Of a DNA stretch of 8,034 bases, positions 5,615 through 8,034 are shown piece after piece. The position numbers and the translations under genes were made by a program. Within the stretch, counting starts at the first letter, position 1. Each line of letters opens with the position of its first letter. Under the pieces are notes generated by a model. It saw nothing but the letters and a program-made list of their open reading frames with translations. It was not told the origin of the DNA and did not search any database. Origin of the DNA: Patescibacteria group bacterium (lineage in GTDB: Bacteria > Patescibacteria > Microgenomatia > Daviesbacterales > UBA10151); assembly GCA_023487645.1 (NCBI GenBank), contig JAMDBX010000045.1:1-8034 (forward strand), given 5' to 3'.

Positions 5615-5634
5615 TTACTAACGTAGCTGATTTA
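5496..5634. repeat. Direct repeat, copy 2
   Basis: Second copy of the repeat at 1-139, same orientation, one mismatch in the first 136 bases. It overlaps the final eleven or so codons and the downstream flank of the intact 237-aa gene, so this is probably the original location. Confidence 0.93.
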
Positions 5635-6314
5635 ATATCTCCATTCCCACGATCAGACCTAATTGCATAGAGCTCGGCTTTAGAAAGAAGATCTTTTAGT
5701 CTTTTCGCATGATCTAAAACATCAATTTTTCTTTCGGGATCAAAAGTCCAACTTCCTTTCCGTCCAGTATAAGAATCGTAACCGTAAGCTGCCTTGGGTT
5801 CTACCCCATAGGTACTTTGATCCTCAGGTATATCGGGATAATAGTTTATAAAATTACCGCCATAACCTTGATTCTGCTTACTAAACTCGGTACTATCTCT
5901 CAAGGATTCCTCCCTATAACCAATCTCTGTTACTCCTAAATCCCTTTGAGTTGTCTCACTGCTGTTATTTGATTTTTCTAAAATTGTTAAGTAATCCTTA
6001 TCTCCACTTTTATGAGCTTTAACGCTTAAAATCACCGCGTTATCCCCGTCTTGAACTCGATAGTAGCTCCATCCGTTCCCGTCAGCCCTCCATTCGTAGG
6101 GCTCTTTACCTGGCTCTTGTACTAATTCTTGCTCTTGTTGATTAATCCATGTATCAAACCCACCCAGAACTTCTCTTAATTTTTCATCTGTTTTTCCTTG
6201 TAGCTCAACTATTGCCTGCTCTAATTTCTGCCTTTGTTCAGCTAATGATAAGGATGATTCCGGACGATCTAGAAGTTCTGTGGGAGATATTTCTATGCCA
6301 CTTTCACCTGTCAT
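5601..6314 (-). CDS. Hypothetical protein, 237 aa, soluble
   Basis: No recognised family. There is no signal peptide or membrane segment. Residues about 20-62 are Gln/Glu/Lys/Leu-rich (SLSLAEQRQKLEQAIVELQ) and likely form a helix or short coiled coil. Residues about 70-135 are rich in aromatic and polar residues (EWRADGNGWSYYRV) and look like beta structure. A Gly/Tyr-rich part (QGYGGNFINYYPD) and a basic helical region (DHAKRLKDLLSKAELYAI) follow. ATG at 6314 is supported by a TTGACA and a weak -10 upstream. The last ten or so codons are duplicated at window position 101-139, so the gene's 3' end lies at the boundary of the accessory segment. Confidence 0.7.
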   Translation of the reverse strand: MTGESGIEISPTELLDRPESSLSLAEQRQKLEQAIVELQGKTDEKLREVLGGFDTWINQQEQELVQEPGKEPYEWRADGNGWSYYRVQDGDNAVILSVKAHKSGDKDYLTILEKSNNSSETTQRDLGVTEIGYREESLRDSTEFSKQNQGYGGNFINYYPDIPEDQSTYGVEPKAAYGYDSYTGRKGSWTFDPERKIDVLDHAKRLKDLLSKAELYAIRSDRGNGDIKSATLVSKPV

Positions 6315-6324
6315 GAGTAAATTA

Positions 6325-6354
6325 ACTCTATTCCATAAAAGTATATTTTGTCAA
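6325..6354 (-). promoter_or_regulatory. Promoter of the 237-aa gene
   Basis: Perfect TTGACA (6349-6354, minus strand), an 18-base spacer and TAGAGT (6325-6330, four of six). The -10 box is ten bases from the ATG. A TTGATT-C-AATCAA palindrome at 6360-6372 lies directly upstream of the -35 box and could be an operator. Confidence 0.5.
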
Positions 6355-6359
6355 GACGT

Positions 6360-6372
6360 TTGATTCAATCAA
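6360..6372. promoter_or_regulatory. Perfect 6-1-6 palindrome, possible operator
   Basis: TTGATT-C-AATCAA lies six bases upstream of the -35 box of the 237-aa gene. Its symmetry and place fit a dimeric regulator site, but no repeat of it is seen elsewhere, so function is a guess. Confidence 0.3.
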
Positions 6373-6509
6373 TTAAAGGAAGTACTATGCATTACAAATT
6401 AAATTTCTCCCCAGCGAGAACAACCTTTTATCTGCCCGAGTTCAAGGTTCTACTTCTTATTAGTAAATTATTCAACAATTGAACTTGAATACAAATTAAC
6501 CTAAAATCT

Positions 6510-6776
6510 TTAAATAATCCGAAACTTTTGAAAATTTTGGAGTTTGCCTGGGGAAACCTTGGCCCTGTCTACTCGAGCTGTGTCCGGCCCGATTTTTAGC
6601 CATTCAACAAATTTTTCCAAGTCCTTTTCCCTCCCTTCTGCCTCAATATAAACAGATCCATCCGGCATATTTTTGGCAAAACCGGTTATCCCAATGTCCT
6701 GAGCTTTCAAATAGGCCGAGTAACGGAAACCCACCCCCTGGACCAGGCCAAAAATTTGGACATTGAAATGTTTCAT
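6510..6776 (-). CDS. acyP: Acylphosphatase
   Basis: An 88-residue protein, the normal length for acylphosphatase, which hydrolyses the carboxyl-phosphate bond of acyl phosphates in the cytoplasm. The signature GLVQGVGFRYSA contains the phosphate-binding loop and catalytic R18; the second signature GFAKNMPDGSV contains catalytic N36. Both essential residues are present and the predicted alpha/beta ferredoxin-like fold is complete, so the enzyme should be active. The ATG at 6776 is preceded at nine bases by TATAAT (minus strand, 6786-6791). The gene is divergent from the HIT gene with a 48-base gap holding both -10 boxes. Confidence 0.95.
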   Translation of the reverse strand: MKHFNVQIFGLVQGVGFRYSAYLKAQDIGITGFAKNMPDGSVYIEAEGREKDLEKFVEWLKIGPDTARVDRAKVSPGKLQNFQKFRII

Positions 6777-6785
6777 ATTAATTAG

Positions 6786-6791
6786 ATTATA
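6786..6791 (-). promoter_or_regulatory. -10 box of the acylphosphatase gene
   Basis: TATAAT on the minus strand, nine bases before the ATG at 6776, giving an untranslated leader of only a few bases. No clear -35 is visible. Confidence 0.5.
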
Positions 6792-6812
6792 TGCAAAAGA
6801 GAGGGCTTGGGA

Positions 6813-6818
6813 TATAAT
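6813..6818 (+). promoter_or_regulatory. -10 box of the HIT gene
   Basis: A perfect TATAAT exactly six bases before the ATG at 6825. This makes ATG 6825, not the in-frame TTG at 6807 that lies upstream of the box, the true start, and implies a leaderless mRNA. Confidence 0.6.
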
Positions 6819-6824
6819 TTTTTC

Positions 6825-7223
6825 ATGGAAGATTGTATTTTTTGTAAAATTATCAAAGGTGAGATTCCATCAGCCAAAGTTTGGGAAAATGAAGACTTTT
6901 TAGCCTTTTTAACCATTGCCCCGATTAATCCCGGGCATACCTTGATTATCCCTAAAAAACATACAGACTATATTTTTGACCTGGATGATGAAACTTTGGG
7001 GAAAATATTGGTAGTAAGCAGACCTATTGCCCGGGCCATCGAAAAAGCTTTTCATCCGGCAACCGGCAGGGTGGGTATAATGGTGGCCGGTCTGGCAGTC
7101 CCCCATGCCCATGTCCACTTGATCCCGATGAATGCCGAACGTGACTTGGATTTTAATAAAGCCCAAAATGTACCTTTTGAAGAAATTCAGGCCAATGCCC
7201 AGAAAATTAAGGATAACCTTTAG
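6825..7223 (+). CDS. HIT-family hydrolase (HINT-like)
   Basis: A 132-residue histidine-triad protein; the family hydrolyses or transfers nucleotides from substrates such as AMP-lysine or dinucleoside polyphosphates. The N-terminus MEDCIFCKIIKGEIPS is typical, with C4 and C7 as the zinc-type pair of HINT-like members. The triad is H94-A-H96-V-H98 followed by LIP (VPHAHVHLIPM); the central histidine H96 should be the nucleophile. NPGHTLIIPKKH (about 35-46) is the usual nucleotide-side motif. Length and motifs are complete. The start is set by the family N-terminus and a -10 box six bases upstream. It converges on pyrD, and the two stop codons overlap by three bases (7220-7223 region). Confidence 0.93.
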   Translation: MEDCIFCKIIKGEIPSAKVWENEDFLAFLTIAPINPGHTLIIPKKHTDYIFDLDDETLGKILVVSRPIARAIEKAFHPATGRVGIMVAGLAVPHAHVHLIPMNAERDLDFNKAQNVPFEEIQANAQKIKDNL

Positions 7224-8034
7224 TGATTGTCATCCTGGCTTGTCCAGGATCTGATTCTGGAGTCCTCACTTTGTTCGTCCCTAGAATGACAGTCATGATG
7301 TGATCTTCCTACTGCCTGAGAGATATTGGTATACCCGTCTTTTTGTAAAAGCTTTACCAGTCCCCTGTTTATTTCACTGATTACCTGGGGACCTTCAAAA
7401 ATCATTCCCGTAACGAGTTGGACAAGTGATGCCCCCATTTTAATTTTTTTATAGGCATCTTCTGCAGAGAACACTCCCCCGCAACCGATAATGGCATATT
7501 TTCCTTGGGTTTTTTGATAAATATAGCCAATCAAATCATCCGCAAGTTTTTCCACAGCCTTACCGCTAATCCCTCCCTGATCCGGTACAAAAGTATCAAC
7601 TATTTTTTCATTTATCCGGTTTTTTGTAAGATTAGAACAGATAAAACCGTCAACTTTATGTTTTTGGGTAACCTCTAAAATTTTATCAACCTCCTCAAAA
7701 GTTAAATCCGGCGGCAATTTTAAAAAAATTGGTTTTTTACAGGGAATTTTACTAATTTCTTTTAAAAGTAAGTCTAATTTTTTAGGGTCAGAAAAAGGTT
7801 GGCCCCCATAAGTATTAGGACAACTGATATTGATAGTAAAGTAACTACCAATACTGGTAAACGTTTTATAAACCTTAGCATAATCTTCTATCCCCTCTTG
7901 GGTTTCTGCAATATCCGAACTGTTTGTTTTGGCAATACTGATACCTATAGGAATACTAAATTTTTTGTATTGGAGTCTTTTAGAAATAACCTCGCAACCC
8001 TGATTTTTTAATCCATAATAAACGACCAAACTTT
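7220..8034 (-). CDS. pyrD: Dihydroorotate dehydrogenase, partial (5' end outside the window)
   Basis: PyrD oxidises dihydroorotate to orotate with FMN in pyrimidine synthesis. About 270 C-terminal residues are visible; the frame is still open at the window edge, so the start lies beyond 8034 and a TTG at 8029 should not be taken as the start. Visible motifs, numbered from that TTG, are the substrate-binding NISCPNTYGG (N67, C70, N72), FLKLPPDL, VDGFICSNLT, GGISGKAV and the FMN-phosphate loops IIGCGGV and LVTGMIFEGP. The overall pattern is class 2 (quinone-dependent type), yet the catalytic position is Cys (C70), the residue of class 1 enzymes. The native protein should end near NISQAVG; the last 28 residues come from a palindromic repeat. 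Confidence 0.92.
   Translation of the reverse strand, partial: SLVVYYGLKNQGCEVISKRLQYKKFSIPIGISIAKTNSSDIAETQEGIEDYAKVYKTFTSIGSYFTINISCPNTYGGQPFSDPKKLDLLLKEISKIPCKKPIFLKLPPDLTFEEVDKILEVTQKHKVDGFICSNLTKNRINEKIVDTFVPDQGGISGKAVEKLADDLIGYIYQKTQGKYAIIGCGGVFSAEDAYKKIKMGASLVQLVTGMIFEGPQVISEINRGLVKLLQKDGYTNISQAVGRSHHDCHSRDEQSEDSRIRSWTSQDDNH
7228..7291. repeat. Palindromic element extending the pyrD C-terminus
   Basis: The element is bounded by TGTCAT (7228-7233) and ATGACA (7286-7291). Inside are a perfect hairpin ATCCTGG-CTTGT-CCAGGAT (7232-7250) and a second pairing ATTCTGG/CTAGAAT (7254-7260, 7281-7287, one G-U pair). Such TGTCAT...ATGACA repeats are widespread in bacterial intergenic DNA. Here it lies in frame within pyrD, between the HIT and pyrD genes. 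Confidence 0.7.

Noticed and set aside
6807..6824. Upstream TTG start adding six residues to the HIT protein
   Set aside because: It lies upstream of the perfect -10 box at 6813-6818, and the family N-terminus begins at the ATG at 6825.
6909..7166. Minus-strand open frame of 85 codons
   Set aside because: Antisense to the HIT protein, which has its complete histidine triad.
7799..8011. Plus-strand open frame of 70 codons
   Set aside because: Antisense to pyrD with conserved motifs.
1..8034. CRISPR arrays, tRNA and rRNA genes
   Set aside because: No regularly spaced short repeats and no cloverleaf or rRNA-like stretches were noticed by eye; the GTTCAAGGT sites resemble a T-loop but have no surrounding tRNA structure.

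Overview
The window looks like a piece of an AT-rich bacterial chromosome with small, tightly packed genes, ordinary stop codons (TGA ends real genes, so UGA is not recoded), short intergenic gaps and weak or absent ribosome binding sites. Several -10 boxes lie only 5-10 bases before the start codon, which suggests leaderless or nearly leaderless mRNAs. With the style of the HIT, acylphosphatase and dihydroorotate dehydrogenase proteins, this fits a Candidate Phyla Radiation (Patescibacteria) bacterium, possibly Microgenomates. The assignment is an inference from sequence style, not a database result.

Layout. (1) 1-139 is one copy of a direct repeat whose second copy is 5496-5634; it carries the last ten or so codons and the downstream flank of the 237-aa gene at 5601-6314. 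(2) 196-1225 holds three small membrane-protein genes. (3) 1210-2187 is a broken IS3-family element: the DDE transposase part is present, the orfA half is cut away, and a one-base frameshift separates the remaining orfA/orfB parts. It is fused to the 3' side of a truncated large serine recombinase gene (to 2954), which is preceded in an operon by a helix-turn-helix, terminase-small-subunit-like gene (to 3467). (4) 3552-4368 is a two-gene operon of four-helix membrane proteins of unknown function. (5) 4379-5177 is a divergent pair: an 80-aa hypothetical protein and a NYN-domain putative ribonuclease. (6) 5178-5600 has no conventional gene but is rich in structure: a three-way-junction terminator, a palindromic element, and a 108-codon minus-strand frame with no usual start codon. 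(7) 5601-6314 is a 237-aa hypothetical protein. (8) 6510-8034 is ordinary chromosome: acylphosphatase, a HIT-family hydrolase and the 3' part of pyrD (runs off the window), whose C-terminus has been extended by a palindromic repeat.

Interpretation. The segment between the two direct repeats (about 5.4 kb) behaves like an accessory island next to the 3' end of the 237-aa gene. It contains a recombinase module, an IS remnant and genes of unknown function. The most interesting threads are the direct repeats that flank it, small palindromic elements that appear able to sit in frame inside coding sequence (PyrD tail; 5411-5495), and the recurrent near-leaderless promoter layout. No complete, recognisable new defence or mobile system could be demonstrated.
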